Below, piece by piece: positions 1 through 10,518 of a stretch of DNA of 64,000 nt. Each line of letters opens with the position of its first letter. The stretch's first letter is position 1. Where the stretch lies: NCBI GenBank assembly GCA_956465555.1, contig OY101115.1, positions 1,488,001 to 1,552,000 on the forward strand. Reading direction: 5' to 3'. This stretch comes from Nitzschia sp. pyKryTriq1 (lineage: Eukaryota; Bacillariophyta; Bacillariophyceae; Bacillariales; Bacillariaceae). The notes beneath the pieces were generated by a model, which did no database searches, was not told the DNA's origin, and saw only the letters and a list, made by a program, of their open reading frames with translations. A program made the position numbers and the translations under genes.

Positions 1-1
1 T

Positions 2-2104
2 CACTACGGCACCATCCAAAACTGCCTCGACGAGGCACTCACGGATGAAGAGAGGGCAGCCATTGCTGCCCAGACTGCCGAAGGCATCCGCCACGCTGGA
101 AGATTTTACGCCGAAGAAGACGACGAAGACGACATCTTCCTTGTGCACATCAAAAAGGCCATCCTTCCTATCCATGCCAAGGCGATCCAGACCCTGGCCA
201 AGTGCGCTCGGACTGCTCTTCCCCATCTTTACGAATCCCGTCCAATGTACCAAGAATGGAACTTGGACGAAGACCCCGGTCTAGGTGGGAACTGTCCCAC
301 GCACTTAGTGCCGCTGGTTGGAATTTTCTTTCCCAAGGTTATTGACCAGATGCAGCAAACCCTCGAGACCGCCTATGTTGCTGCTGGCTGGGAGGCGTTG
401 GTCGATCGTGACCGCTACCAGCAGTACTACGGTCAAGTTAATCGGGATCGTGCAATTCATGCTCCCGAAAACGTGGGCATCCGAGCGTCAGAACATTTGC
501 TATACACCGATTTCCCCACTTTGGCGGATCATACCGACGGAGACAGCACAGTTTACACCATGAATTTCGCCTTTTCGGATGACTATGAAGGAGGAGAATT
601 CTATATTTATTCCAAGGAAGATCCTGAAACTGGCGAGAAAGCAAAGCACGTCATCAAGCCGCAAAAATACGACGCGCTCGTTTTTCTGGGTGGAAAGCAC
701 TTGCACGGAGTCCAGCAAATCACTGGTGGTGCGCGAGAAATGTTCAGCACTGAATTCTGGCCTTATCCGGATTCTCCTTTCGGAACCTCGTTGTGGACCA
801 ATGAACCCAGCAACATGGCAAAGTACGTCCTTGATTGCAACAAAGAAATGGAAGAAAACGGCACTGGTTACGATACTCCTTGCACAAGACCATTTCCAAC
901 AACGACTCCATTTGGCGTTGAGATTTCGGAAGTCCGAAAGAAATATGATGGCGAGTCTTCCAAGCCTTCGGACGTCAAGCGCCCCAATCGCATGCGGCCT
1001 CAGGCACTCACACCCATCCGCTTTCGAGACGGTGCAGGGAAAGAGTATGGTATCGAAGACTTTCACCCTCCCGAAGATGAGCCCGACTTTTTGATTCCCA
1101 ACACGCTTGAACCAGGTGAAATGATCCCCATTCGCTGGCGTGAGACCCTCAGGCCCGTGGACGGTGACGAAGGAGAGTCATTTGTAATTGGCTTTCCGCC
1201 CGAGCTCCATCAAGAATTTGTCGCCTATGTAGAGAAAAGTGGTATGATGGACGTTGCCAAGAAAATTCTGTACGATGAAGAAGGACTTGTACCCAACGAA
1301 CATCGCATCTACACGCTGGACGATGGTCACAAGTGGGGCGCCATGATTCAAGGATCCTGGAATACTGACATGGTTTGGCTTGATCCAGCTGATGAAGAGT
1401 GCTTTGAGAGTCTCCTCTCAATCTTGAGACGGGGTGGCTTTGACACCGTACTTGACAGTATGGGAAAAGCTTTTGATTTGCAGGGCTTGATGATTCAAGG
1501 TGTGGGAGCCATCTTTCTCTCCGAGTATGAATTTAGCCAGAATATGCACGTCGATATTCCAGGCAGCAAGGGGTCCTTTTACAATATCATTGTGCCAGTC
1601 TACATCCCCGAAAATCAAAAAGCACAGTTCTATGTCTCGGACAGGGGCGATGAAGACGAGAAAGGCATCACGAACCTGGATCCAAATGTGGGTATCATTC
1701 TTGGCGGAGAAAGTCCACACGGAACTGGGGAATGCAACTACCGAGAAGAAAAGGAGTTCCGGCTCTCGTTTGCCATTTATGTTGCCGACATTAATGACGA
1801 AAATGTGGAGCTCATTGCCTCGGATTCGACTTCACTTTGGCCCACACAAGGGGACACGGAGTGGTTCGCGGCTCAACGTGGACGACTATGGTCTAAGGAT
1901 GGAACTGCTAGCCTCAAGAAAGATAAGGGGCGACAGCCCATGGTCGTGGAAGATCTCGTAGACGACTGCACTGTCGAAGAGTGTGAGTCTGATGCCACGG
2001 GCAAACGCTTGCAGTGTCCCAAGACATGCAGATTGTACCTGAACGACAAAGACTACTATCCGCTGATTGAGAAGGAAACATCCTTGGAAGCCAAGACAGA
2101 GTGA
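2..2104 (+). CDS. Tandem 2OG-Fe(II) oxygenase-like (prolyl 4-hydroxylase-type) protein, 5' partial
   Basis: The frame is open from base 2 to the TGA at 2102-2104, with no intron and no start, so the gene begins outside the window (about 700 residues present). Two double-stranded beta-helix oxygenase folds are visible. The first has an HxD pair (HTD, codons 530-538), a distal His at 704-706 in HGVQQITGGAREMF, and the following Arg, which is the pattern of the prolyl 4-hydroxylase family. The second has HVD at 1547-1555, a distal His at 1718-1720 (SPHGTG) and an Arg in FRLSFAIYV. These enzymes use Fe(II), O2 and 2-oxoglutarate to hydroxylate proteins or small molecules; the substrate here cannot be told. 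A linker of about 250 residues with acidic and proline-rich parts lies between the folds. Both sets of iron ligands look intact, so both may be active (inference). Confidence 0.8.
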   Translation, partial: HYGTIQNCLDEALTDEERAAIAAQTAEGIRHAGRFYAEEDDEDDIFLVHIKKAILPIHAKAIQTLAKCARTALPHLYESRPMYQEWNLDEDPGLGGNCPTHLVPLVGIFFPKVIDQMQQTLETAYVAAGWEALVDRDRYQQYYGQVNRDRAIHAPENVGIRASEHLLYTDFPTLADHTDGDSTVYTMNFAFSDDYEGGEFYIYSKEDPETGEKAKHVIKPQKYDALVFLGGKHLHGVQQITGGAREMFSTEFWPYPDSPFGTSLWTNEPSNMAKYVLDCNKEMEENGTGYDTPCTRPFPTTTPFGVEISEVRKKYDGESSKPSDVKRPNRMRPQALTPIRFRDGAGKEYGIEDFHPPEDEPDFLIPNTLEPGEMIPIRWRETLRPVDGDEGESFVIGFPPELHQEFVAYVEKSGMMDVAKKILYDEEGLVPNEHRIYTLDDGHKWGAMIQGSWNTDMVWLDPADEECFESLLSILRRGGFDTVLDSMGKAFDLQGLMIQGVGAIFLSEYEFSQNMHVDIPGSKGSFYNIIVPVYIPENQKAQFYVSDRGDEDEKGITNLDPNVGIILGGESPHGTGECNYREEKEFRLSFAIYVADINDENVELIASDSTSLWPTQGDTEWFAAQRGRLWSKDGTASLKKDKGRQPMVVEDLVDDCTVEECESDATGKRLQCPKTCRLYLNDKDYYPLIEKETSLEAKTE

Positions 2105-3469
2105 AAGGCTCTTTCATGATTACCACTTGTATGATTATTTATGATTTTTTTAAAGACTAGCTACAATTCCCCACAATGGTTTCTCTGTCACTTACTTCTT
2201 CAGGATGGGGGCAAAAGGTGGCTTTTGTCCATTACAGTGCTTCCTGTACTCTGTCGTACCGTATCCTACTGGTACGTGCTTACGGCTAAGCGTATTATCC
2301 GCGGGAACTGAAGGACTCCACAAGCTAAATCTTTTCTCAAACATGCTGCGATTCAGCACCAATGCACATGTAATTTTCCTTTCTTGATTTCGTCACGCGC
2401 ACACAAATTAGAAGACGCCAAGATTTCACTTTTTCCAACTAACACAGCAGCCTTGTCCGCACACAATCCATTTTGCTCTCTCGACACTCTCTAGATTTTT
2501 CGTAAAGAAGTATCAACGAGATTCGGGATCATGCTAGTTCTTGCCGCAAATCACGGAGGTACAAGAAGCATCGTGCGTCGGTTGTTGCTGCACCAAGGGG
2601 TGGTGGCGTTGACAGTGACGTGTTTATTTTTTGGTAAACACTCTAGCTATATTGAGTTTTCTTTTTGACACGATGCTGCTTGGTTTGTGGTTAAAAAAAC
2701 ATGATCGTTGTTGCGTGAGCTGAAACCATTTTGCTCTACTATCTCGGCCAATTTTTGTGTAAGCATTCTACTCGTACGAGTACGACGCGACCAAGAGGAT
2801 CTTTTGAAACACGTAATCAAAATAAGCATTGGCGTTGAAGGCTCTCATTTAATTTTAAACGACCGAGAACGAGGAACAGTATGTTCTCAAAGCTGCGAGC
2901 AAATTGCTCCATTCAACGTCTAACTTCTACGTACCTGGTACCGGTACAAACAGGCGGGGATCAGAATAGGAAGAATTAAAGTGTGCACATCAATAAATCG
3001 AGATCTTCTCATGTTAATAAGCCCAACGGAGATTGGGACAAGACATAATTAGTTGGTTGACTATATGATTATAATTGAGCGCTATGCTCATCATTGAGCA
3101 TGCGGCGTGCGTCCTCCAACCACATGTCCCCAATGGGTTGTTTAATAACCGAACATAAAATCCATGAACCCTAAATGGAGATCGTTGACTCCGAATCCTG
3201 CTTGTGTTAGAAATAACCCCGAAAATTCTGAGACCCCCCAAAGAATATTTTTGTCCTCATCATCATCGGCGGCGAGGAGAAATCCAAAGTTCCGGTAGAC
3301 AAGTACCGGTACAGTACAAGCGCCTGGTACAGTACCAGGTATGTACCACCTGTTGTGCGCGCTATCCCCTACTAAAGGGTTTTGACTTTCATTTTATTGT
3401 TTTCGATCTTTCGCCCTGTCCCAACTCCCAATCCTTGATGGACTTGCCATTCAAAGCATAGCTCTCGTC
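2105..3469. other. Intergenic spacer, 1.4 kb
   Basis: No coding frame with family motifs is seen. AT-rich stretches alternate with two short GTAC-type palindromic clusters (2935-2950 and 3303-3350). It should hold the 3' end of the oxygenase gene and the promoter of the next gene. Confidence 0.6.
3303..3350. repeat. GTAC-type palindromic motif cluster
   Basis: The stretch contains GTACCGGTAC followed by several further GTAC, GGTAC and GTACC units in about 50 bp, about 120 bp upstream of the next start codon. The same motif family recurs in most spacers of this window. Confidence 0.7.
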
Positions 3470-5391
3470 ATGAACAACAAAGAATTGGACACGAAAAATA
3501 AATTTGTAGTAGGGACGGAATCAGAATCGGTTCCCGGAAACTATACGAGTAACTTTTTCTACAACAATTTAACCTCGCAACAGCAAGAACAGCAGCGGAT
3601 GGGTCATGCCGCCTTACAGCAACGTGATGCATTATCGATGATGAGAGACCAAACGTTGAACGGCAACATTTTTGCCGCTGCAGTTCGACAACAATTGGTT
3701 GCTTCACTTGCTTCACCTTCTCTTCCAATGTACCACCAACTTGGGGGTCCTCCTCGGACCGGCTCCTACGCCGGGGTACCATTCATTCATGATCTTCAAG
3801 GTTCAACAGCCTCGTCTCGAGGTGGATATTTGCAACTAGATGGAGGCGGGGCGACACCGAAATTCAGTTCACTTCTTGAGACTTCAACAACAGCAAGCAG
3901 TGCTTCTCCTACTCCTGGTGGCGGCGGGACGACACAGCAACAACGCTCAGAAACCACCACGCAGATCCCGTGCCAGGCACGTGGGATGGCCGCGGACCAC
4001 AACTCGATGGTAAGTAGTGCCTGTGTGCTGTGTTTGTAAACGGTAAAGTTGGTGCTGAATGTCATCGTTCCTCACATAATTTGTCTGTTTCCTCCTCGCC
4101 GCTCCTCCTGTCGTCCTCCTCCTCAACCACCGCCCGCAACGCTCAGACTGCCAATTTTGAGATCCCAAGCAGTGCCTCGCATGGTCAGCATCTCTATTGT
4201 TCTCATCCAATCTGCCGTGCAGCCGGTGTCAAGTTTCGGTACTGTTTCTTCTGTAAAAAACCTGTAACAAAGCAGAACTTTCGATCTCGACACTTGCACG
4301 CCGCTGACATCAAAAACAACGACCAGGACGACGCGGTGCCCAGCAGAGAACAAGCCAAGAAGAAGCACGCTTCCTCGTCTATCTCGGAAAAGAAACGCAC
4401 ATCCGCTGAGGCTGACTTGGAAGAGACCGAACAGCAAGAGGGGGATCGTCGTCGAGTCAATAACAACACTGGTGGTGGTGAGCTTGTGCCACAACCTCTA
4501 CTCATTCGTAGAGCGCCTCCTCACATCACTGCTGCTTCTCGTCCTAGTAGACTTCACCAAAGACATGAAGAAATGCCGGTGGATTCGATTAAATTGCAAC
4601 AGCACAGTACAGTCATAGCGCCTTCCTCCTATCCTCGCATGCTGAACATCTGCGAGTCCACTTTGATGGCCGAAACAGGTCCTCGAAGAACAAGAACAAT
4701 TAATACGTTGGATTTCGTCAAATATGCTCCATCCACCACTGCTAGTACTACTGATCCGAGCAACAAGGAGGAGGAGGAGGCTTCTTCGTACCAGCGATCT
4801 CCTGGAGGAGAAAAACAAGGGCGACAACAAGAAGAAGCAACATATCTTCATCCCATGGCGATATTCGAAGGCGATACACAGCTTAAAAAAGTCAGTCGAA
4901 GTAGCCGTTGGACTTCTCTTCTTTCTGAGCGCCCTCGAGGTCTTGCTAGCGAAATTGGAGCATGGATCACAGAAGTTCTTGCTGTAAGTGATATGTCTCG
5001 CAGGTGGCAGGTAGAGGAGGGCGTCGCTGCTGATGCCGGAAATAATAGCGTCGTTCCGTCTCCATCGAGCGGCTCCTTGTTCTCGGCGGAGCAGCTTTCA
5101 AGATGGAAAGCTCTTCTCGATGAACGACGACCACCGTCTGATTCTGCTGAAGAAATGGGAACGCAGCATGCTACTTCATGGTTGTCAAGGGTGCTTGAAA
5201 TCAGTTGTGTAGATTATGGCTCCTCGGGTCCTTCTTCCTCTGTCGGTGTCACCCCTGCGCCAAGTAAAGAAGAGAGGCAGATTGAGATTGCTGATGATGG
5301 TGGGGCGGCGGCGGCGGCGGTAGTTTTAGATGAGGTAAAACCGAAAGAGAACGAGAAAGCTCCTGCTGCGGTGTCATCCTCTCCTTGTTGA
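3470..5391 (+). CDS. Diatom Cys/His-motif protein with C-terminal RW-LL repeats (594 aa)
   Basis: Two exons: 3470-4009 and 4147-5391, joined by a 137 bp GT-AG intron (donor ATG|GTAAGT, acceptor CTCAG) in phase 0. The join makes the stretch CQARGMAADHNSM + TANFEIP, directly followed by a Cys/His segment with CSHPIC, then RYCFFCKKPV and NFRSRHLH. I recall this arrangement from a family common in diatoms; it looks like a metal-binding module but its role is not known. Downstream lie basic, nuclear-signal-like and acidic low-complexity stretches, and two copies of a short module (RWTSLLSERP...WITEVLAVSD and RWKALLDERR...WLSRVLEIS). The N-terminal 150 residues are Gln/Ser-rich. A nuclear regulatory role is inference only. 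The start is the first ATG in frame. Confidence 0.75.
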
Positions 5392-6051
5392 TCGTCGTCG
5401 TCTAGCACCACCAGCAGTGCCTGGTGCGATCATGCTAGCAAAATTTGCGGCGGGGGTGGCGACTAGCAAGGAAAACTAGAGCCATTCCTTGTCTGTTCGG
5501 TCGAGGCAGCTACTACTAGTAGTGTGTCCCTGGTACTACTCGCAGCATTTCTTTTTGTGAGGAGAACATGAGCGTGTTCGTGCTTTAGAACAAGAGAAGA
5601 ACGAGGCCAGTACCGCAGTTCTTGCTTTCTTCTTCCTACGTCCTCCACAAAGAAAGGAGAAAGCAGGGTGATTGTGGGATAAGTCTGGCTGGTGCTGGTC
5701 GCTGTTTGGTCCGCGGCTCGAGATGATCAGCATGGTGTGGCGATGGCTGTACTAGGCATTGTTGATCGGAAGGACGAGGACGCTGCTGTTTCGTCTTGCG
5801 ATGATGAGGACGTGATAGGGCTTCTCCTTCTCGCCTGCTGTTTCCTGGCACTGCCTGCTCTTCTTCTTGCGTTGTTCTGCCACCACCACTCCCGCCGCCT
5901 TGCCATTTTTCTCTGATCTCCCAATACGAGGAAGCACTAGTACTACCAAAGGACCCAGCAGTACTACCGCCACCAGGAGGAGCACTGGTGCTGCCGCCGC
6001 CTGTGAAGAAATCGACGACCAGGGGGATTGCTGCTCCCCGCCTACGACCAG

Positions 6052-6095
6052 CAGTAGTAGTACTAGACTACTACTACTACTACTACTACTACTCT
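6052..6095. repeat. (AGT)n-(ACT)n simple-repeat hairpin
   Basis: A run of AGT triplets turns into a longer run of CTA/ACT triplets through TACTAGACTA. The two arms are complementary, so the block is both a microsatellite and a potential hairpin. Confidence 0.85.
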
Positions 6096-6361
6096 AGACC
6101 AGCAACTGCGCCATCATGCTGCTGAGGGCCCTCCTCTAACAAAGCAAAGTAGCGCAAATACGAAGTATTACTACTAAGAAAGCCTGCATATTTCCCTTCT
6201 AGTCGTTCTTGCTTACTTTTCACTCAGCAAGAATAATCCCCTCTTCCAGCATCATGATGATCCTCGTCCTCCTCCTTCTGCTGATCGTGGTCGATCATCA
6301 TCATGATTGCCCTTTTACTTGTTTCTACTAAGAGGACTACAGTATACAGGAGTATGATCCA

Positions 6362-6545
6362 CGGTACTGGTACCGGTATGTACCGGTACTTGTGATGGTA
6401 CCGGTAGACTACTACGTTACAAGTGTCGCACGTCCAACACATACAGTACACTACTACTACTTGTCTACAGTAGTAGTACAACGTAGGTACTCGTGCAGTA
6501 CTGGGTACGCACATCATGATTACAGTTATGTACTGTACTGTACTA
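6362..6545. repeat. GTAC-type palindromic motif cluster
   Basis: Repeated GGTACTGGTACC, GTACCGGTAC and TACTGTACTG units occur over about 180 bp, with interspersed TACTAC and GTAGTAG triplets. It is the densest such block in the left part of the window. Confidence 0.75.
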
Positions 6546-7310
6546 CCGATACTTCTGTACAGCACAATAATCATTTCCACCAATCAAATCACCTAAAAGG
6601 ATCACTATTTATGCTTCAGCCATTTGGCTTTTGTCCCAGTTTTCCTTCAAAGGCAATAGAACCCGAATTTGGAGGCATAGATGCACGGATGATGCCATTG
6701 AATGACGGTGCTCGGTAGCGGTACACGCGCGGTGACGTCTGTCGAACGTAGAATTCAGCAGTTAATGATTGCCTAAATAATTCGGCAGAAGAGAACAATG
6801 GGAAGCCTGACGTGTGTGAAAAAAGTGCAGAAGAAAACAGCGTCGCCCCCACGATTGATTGGTCCGCTAGCTGCCCTCTGGATGATGTCACCAGCCTACG
6901 TGAAATTATCTACCACAGCTACGAAGGTGAAGAAAGTTGAAGAATGCGCAGCGAGCAGCGGGGAGGTTGTGGTACTTTGTTGCCGAGAAAAAATAATTTG
7001 GTACAATACTTGTACCGTTGGTACGCACTGAGATAAGCCATCCATCTCGTCTCTCGACAGGCGGCGTGGGGAAAGGTTGCAAGTTGCAATAGCAACAGGC
7101 AACACCATCTGGCGACAAAGACATCAAAGCACCCGTCTTCATCTCAATCAACTGTAGAACACAAGTACGAATACATACAAACAATCTTCTCTCCAAGCAA
7201 CCGAGACTCAAGCAGATCCACAGAACCTGATCTACCTACGATTTGCAGAACTTCCGAGCAGCAACCAAGCGATTCTCAAGAACTGATAAGCACCAGTACC
7301 GCGATTCAAT

Positions 7311-9010
7311 ATGAACAACAACGGCGGATATCAAATGAGGGGGGCCTCAAACCAAAGTGGTCACTCTTCAGCTCCTGGAGGCGGTGTTCCCCAACATCAC
7401 CACCATCACCATCATCATAACCATCCCGGGGTTCCGGCACCGGGACAATTTATGATGCATGGCAATTCATTGCCTGGGCAGGAGCACTCGGGGCTGCTCT
7501 ACGACTTATCATCGTTTGACCCTCTACAGGCGCACGCGCTTCAGCTGACAGCATCTGCAGGACTAACAAATTTGCTGCCCCCTCCACCTGCACCGACTTC
7601 TTATCAGCATACGAACGGAGATGTTAACAGCCAGCAGCAGCAGCAAAACCTGATGAATGGCCAGCAGCAGCAGCAGCAGCAGACCCACCATCAAGCAAAT
7701 CCCCAGCAACCATATTACTACATGCAAACACAAGGTAGTGGCCCGTCCTCGCTGCAGCCAATCGCTCCCGCGGTAGGTCAAGGGCTGTCACCTGCTCCAG
7801 CGCCACAAAGCTTCCTGTTGCCTGGTACGGCTGTAGGCCCTGCACAAAACTATGCTCAACAGATACTCCCAGGCCACCTCTCGGCTGCACCTGTACCTGC
7901 TCAGAATGTTTTACCGAGTCTTCTGATGACCCAGCACCTGCAGTCTGTTGTAGCCAACGCGACGCAACATCCCGCACCGCTCGCACCGGCTATCAACATA
8001 TCCCAGAAACGGGAAGGGGAAGAGTTCCGTTCGGGAGACCGCCAATCGTCAAAGAAACGAACTGAGCTTGCACCGTCTGTAGTCTCATCGTATACACACT
8101 CGACGGGCAACGGGGCGCGCAAGAACAGTAACAATAATAATAGCAATAGCGACAAGGACGGGCTGGACGGCAAGCCGCCCCAAGAGGCCACTCAGGCCGA
8201 GTTGGACAGAATGACTCCCGCAGAGAGGCGACGGTATGAAAGAAATCTGAGAGAACAGCAACGTTCATATAAGATTAGTCAACAGATCAAGGAGCTCCGT
8301 GATGTGTTGTCCGAATCCAATGTCCCCTACAAGCCAAACAAGTACTCTATTCTGCTCAGTGTGGTGGACTATATCAAACAGTTGCAAGCTCGAGCTATCA
8401 TGCTGGATACCGAGCACCAGAAGCTCATTACTACGATAAGACATACCAACGAAATGGTGAACTCCGGTACTACCCCCAGTTCTGCGGATGAAATGGAGAC
8501 CACCAACACAACAAATTCATCGGACACCGGTAGTGACAACGAAATGCTCTTTGTGCAGGGGCTCGACTATCGCTCTGTATTCGAGCAGTGCCCTGCTGCG
8601 CTCGGTATTGCTGCCTTGGATGGTCGTATCATGGAATGCAACCCTGAGTTTCAGTTGCTGCTTGGATTTCCACGGGATGAGTTGCTCAAACATAGTCTAT
8701 TCAATCTAGTACGGAACCATCAAGATATCTTCCGTGCTATGGCAGAAATGTTAAAGGGAGCGGAGACTCCTGTTGGTGGAGGAGGAAACCAGACTTCAGA
8801 GATGGGCAATCGTTTCTGGAACGGGGAAGTGATATCTAAGCGAGATGCGAAGGTGAGCAGAAGAAATCTTGTTTACAAACGAGCTGTTAGCAGTCATATT
8901 CTCACCATTCTCACCGTTTTTTTCTTCAGCTTGCCATGAACCTCACTCTCACAATGGCAGATGATGGCACTCCGAAGTTTTTCAACTGTGCACTCACTTC
9001 GATAGCATGA
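7311..9010 (+). CDS. bHLH-PAS transcription factor (540 aa)
   Basis: Two exons: 7311-8852 and 8930-9010, with a 77 bp intron (AAG|GTGAGC ... TTCTTCAG) in phase 0. Residues 1-260 are Gln/Pro-rich with a run of eight His. A basic helix-loop-helix domain lies at about 300-370: the basic stretch RRRYERNLREQQR, then helix 1, a loop with YKPNKYSIL, and helix 2. A PAS domain follows at about 417-540, starting GLDYRSVFEQCPAALGI; the short second exon supplies its last strands (NLTLTMADDGTPKFFNCAL), which supports the splice. This single bHLH plus single PAS order is that of diatom bHLH-PAS factors such as RITMO1 of Phaeodactylum, linked to daily rhythms; orthology is not proven here. Expected in the nucleus, DNA-bound as a dimer. 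Confidence 0.88.
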
Positions 9011-10518
9011 TGAAGACTACTGTCCTATGCTTCACGCCTTGCCTCTCTTGCACAGGAAACTGAGTTTTGTTCGGTGTAGATGCCTTGGCAACGGCGGCCA
9101 CTTCAGACCGGGCAGAGACGATGCAGCTTCAAGACTTCCTTGCTTTGCATGGCGCGAATGATCTCGTTATTTTCTTGTCCAAGTCTATCCCATCGCGCTG
9201 CCTTGAATATCCCATTGTTCCATTCATCTCCGAGGCTCTACTCACTCTTGTTGACGGAGCCGTTTACGCTTGTTCTTTTTCATGAGGCTGTCCAGACCTA
9301 GAGGGGCCTTTGGTACTGCAGCATAGTTTTATCATCCATCTGAATCAGAAAGTAGCAAGCATTCGTTACCTAATACCGGTAGTTCCCATGGCACGGTAAA
9401 TTCATAACGAAACACCTCGTATATACTTCTCTTTTATCTACTGGTAGACAAACTACTAGAGCAGCGAAGCGTAGCTGCCAACTACTCTAATCCACTCTAC
9501 TAGCTCTCTTTGGATGCTGATTTTGTTAGACGTGTACGCAATGAGTACTAATGCAAGTCGAAGTAGCATAGTGCTGGTGGGGTCCTAATAAATGCTGTCA
9601 TCACGTGCTGCCACCGTATTGCATACTCTCTACTACCACACACACAGAGAGAGAGGCCTCTATTCTAGTAGCTTCTAAGAGAGGAGTCTACTACAAGTGA
9701 AAATTTAGAATAGTCATTGTCTCCTCTACTCTAGTAGTAGAGTATAGTAGAGACTCTACTGGTACCGGAAGTTGTACAGAGGGAAGAATGATGGTGACTT
9801 GCTTCCTAAAGCAAGTCATTCACCCATGATGCTGCTGTACCAGGTACCGGTACAAGAGAGTACCAATATCTGTGCTGTGTGCCCACACGATAATCATACC
9901 GTATCATGCCGGTACAAGTACACGTACCCGGAAGAAAATAGACACAGCGGTCTCCACCGTACGTACCGTATGTATCTGCTGATAGACCCCGCTACTTGTA
10001 CTGCGAAGGTAGAGAAGCGGAGAAGGCCTACAAAAACGTATTTGTGTGTTCTTTCGCAGTCAGTGCACACATGGTGTACCAGCACTTGTACTGTACTCGG
10101 AAGTACTGTACGGTACAGTACTGAGTACCAGGTACTGTACGAGTGGTTCTGGCAGTACCGTTAGGTCCCATCACGCTACGCACGCTTTTTTTAGTGATCG
10201 CCGAAACTCTCTAATAAACACGGAACACTATCACACGGACGACGGGTTTTTGAAACGTTTCCGTTGAGACCTACGTGAAAAGTAGTACTGAATTTCAGTT
10301 AGTGGTGTCTGGTGTCGCATGACATCAGCCAGCTGAACGAACGCGCCGAGTGGTCTTGAAGTGGAAACTCGTCCTCCTTTTCCCCTCTTAACACCATATG
10401 AAGTTAGAGAGTTTGACAAGGGTGATACTGGCAATGAAAGGACAGCGATTGAAAAGCAGCATTTGCAAGTCCATTGTCGTCCACTCGTCAAATTAGGCAG
10501 CAGCGAATTTTTGGAAAA
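9011..10518. other. Intergenic spacer with simple repeats, 1.5 kb
   Basis: No gene recognised. 9420-9770 is dominated by CTAGTAG, CTCTACT and GAGAG elements; 9840-10155 is rich in GTAC motifs. The frame through 9772-10164 encodes mostly Tyr/Val/Thr-type residues produced by these motifs. Confidence 0.6.
9838..10155. repeat. GTAC-type palindromic motif cluster
   Basis: GGTACCGGTAC, GTACAAGTAC, GTACGTACC and tandem GTACTGTAC units are spread over about 320 bp, densest at 10085-10150. Confidence 0.7.

Larger units (their letters stand above)
5392..7310. other. Intergenic spacer rich in simple repeats, 1.9 kb
   Basis: No convincing gene. It contains Ser/Arg-biased open frames that look like by-products of low-complexity DNA, a TAG/CTA hairpin (6052-6095), and a dense GTAC motif cluster (6362-6545). 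The last 500 bp are more ordinary in composition and probably hold the promoter and 5' UTR of the bHLH-PAS gene. Confidence 0.6.

Noticed and set aside
4983-5003. Possible 21-bp intron (GTAAGT ... CGCAG) in the Cys/His protein gene
   Set aside because: Too short to splice, and reading through keeps the RW-LL module (VLAVSD) intact.
9772-10164. Plus-strand frame (130 codons)
   Set aside because: Made largely of GTAC-type repeats, giving Tyr/Val/Thr-rich text.
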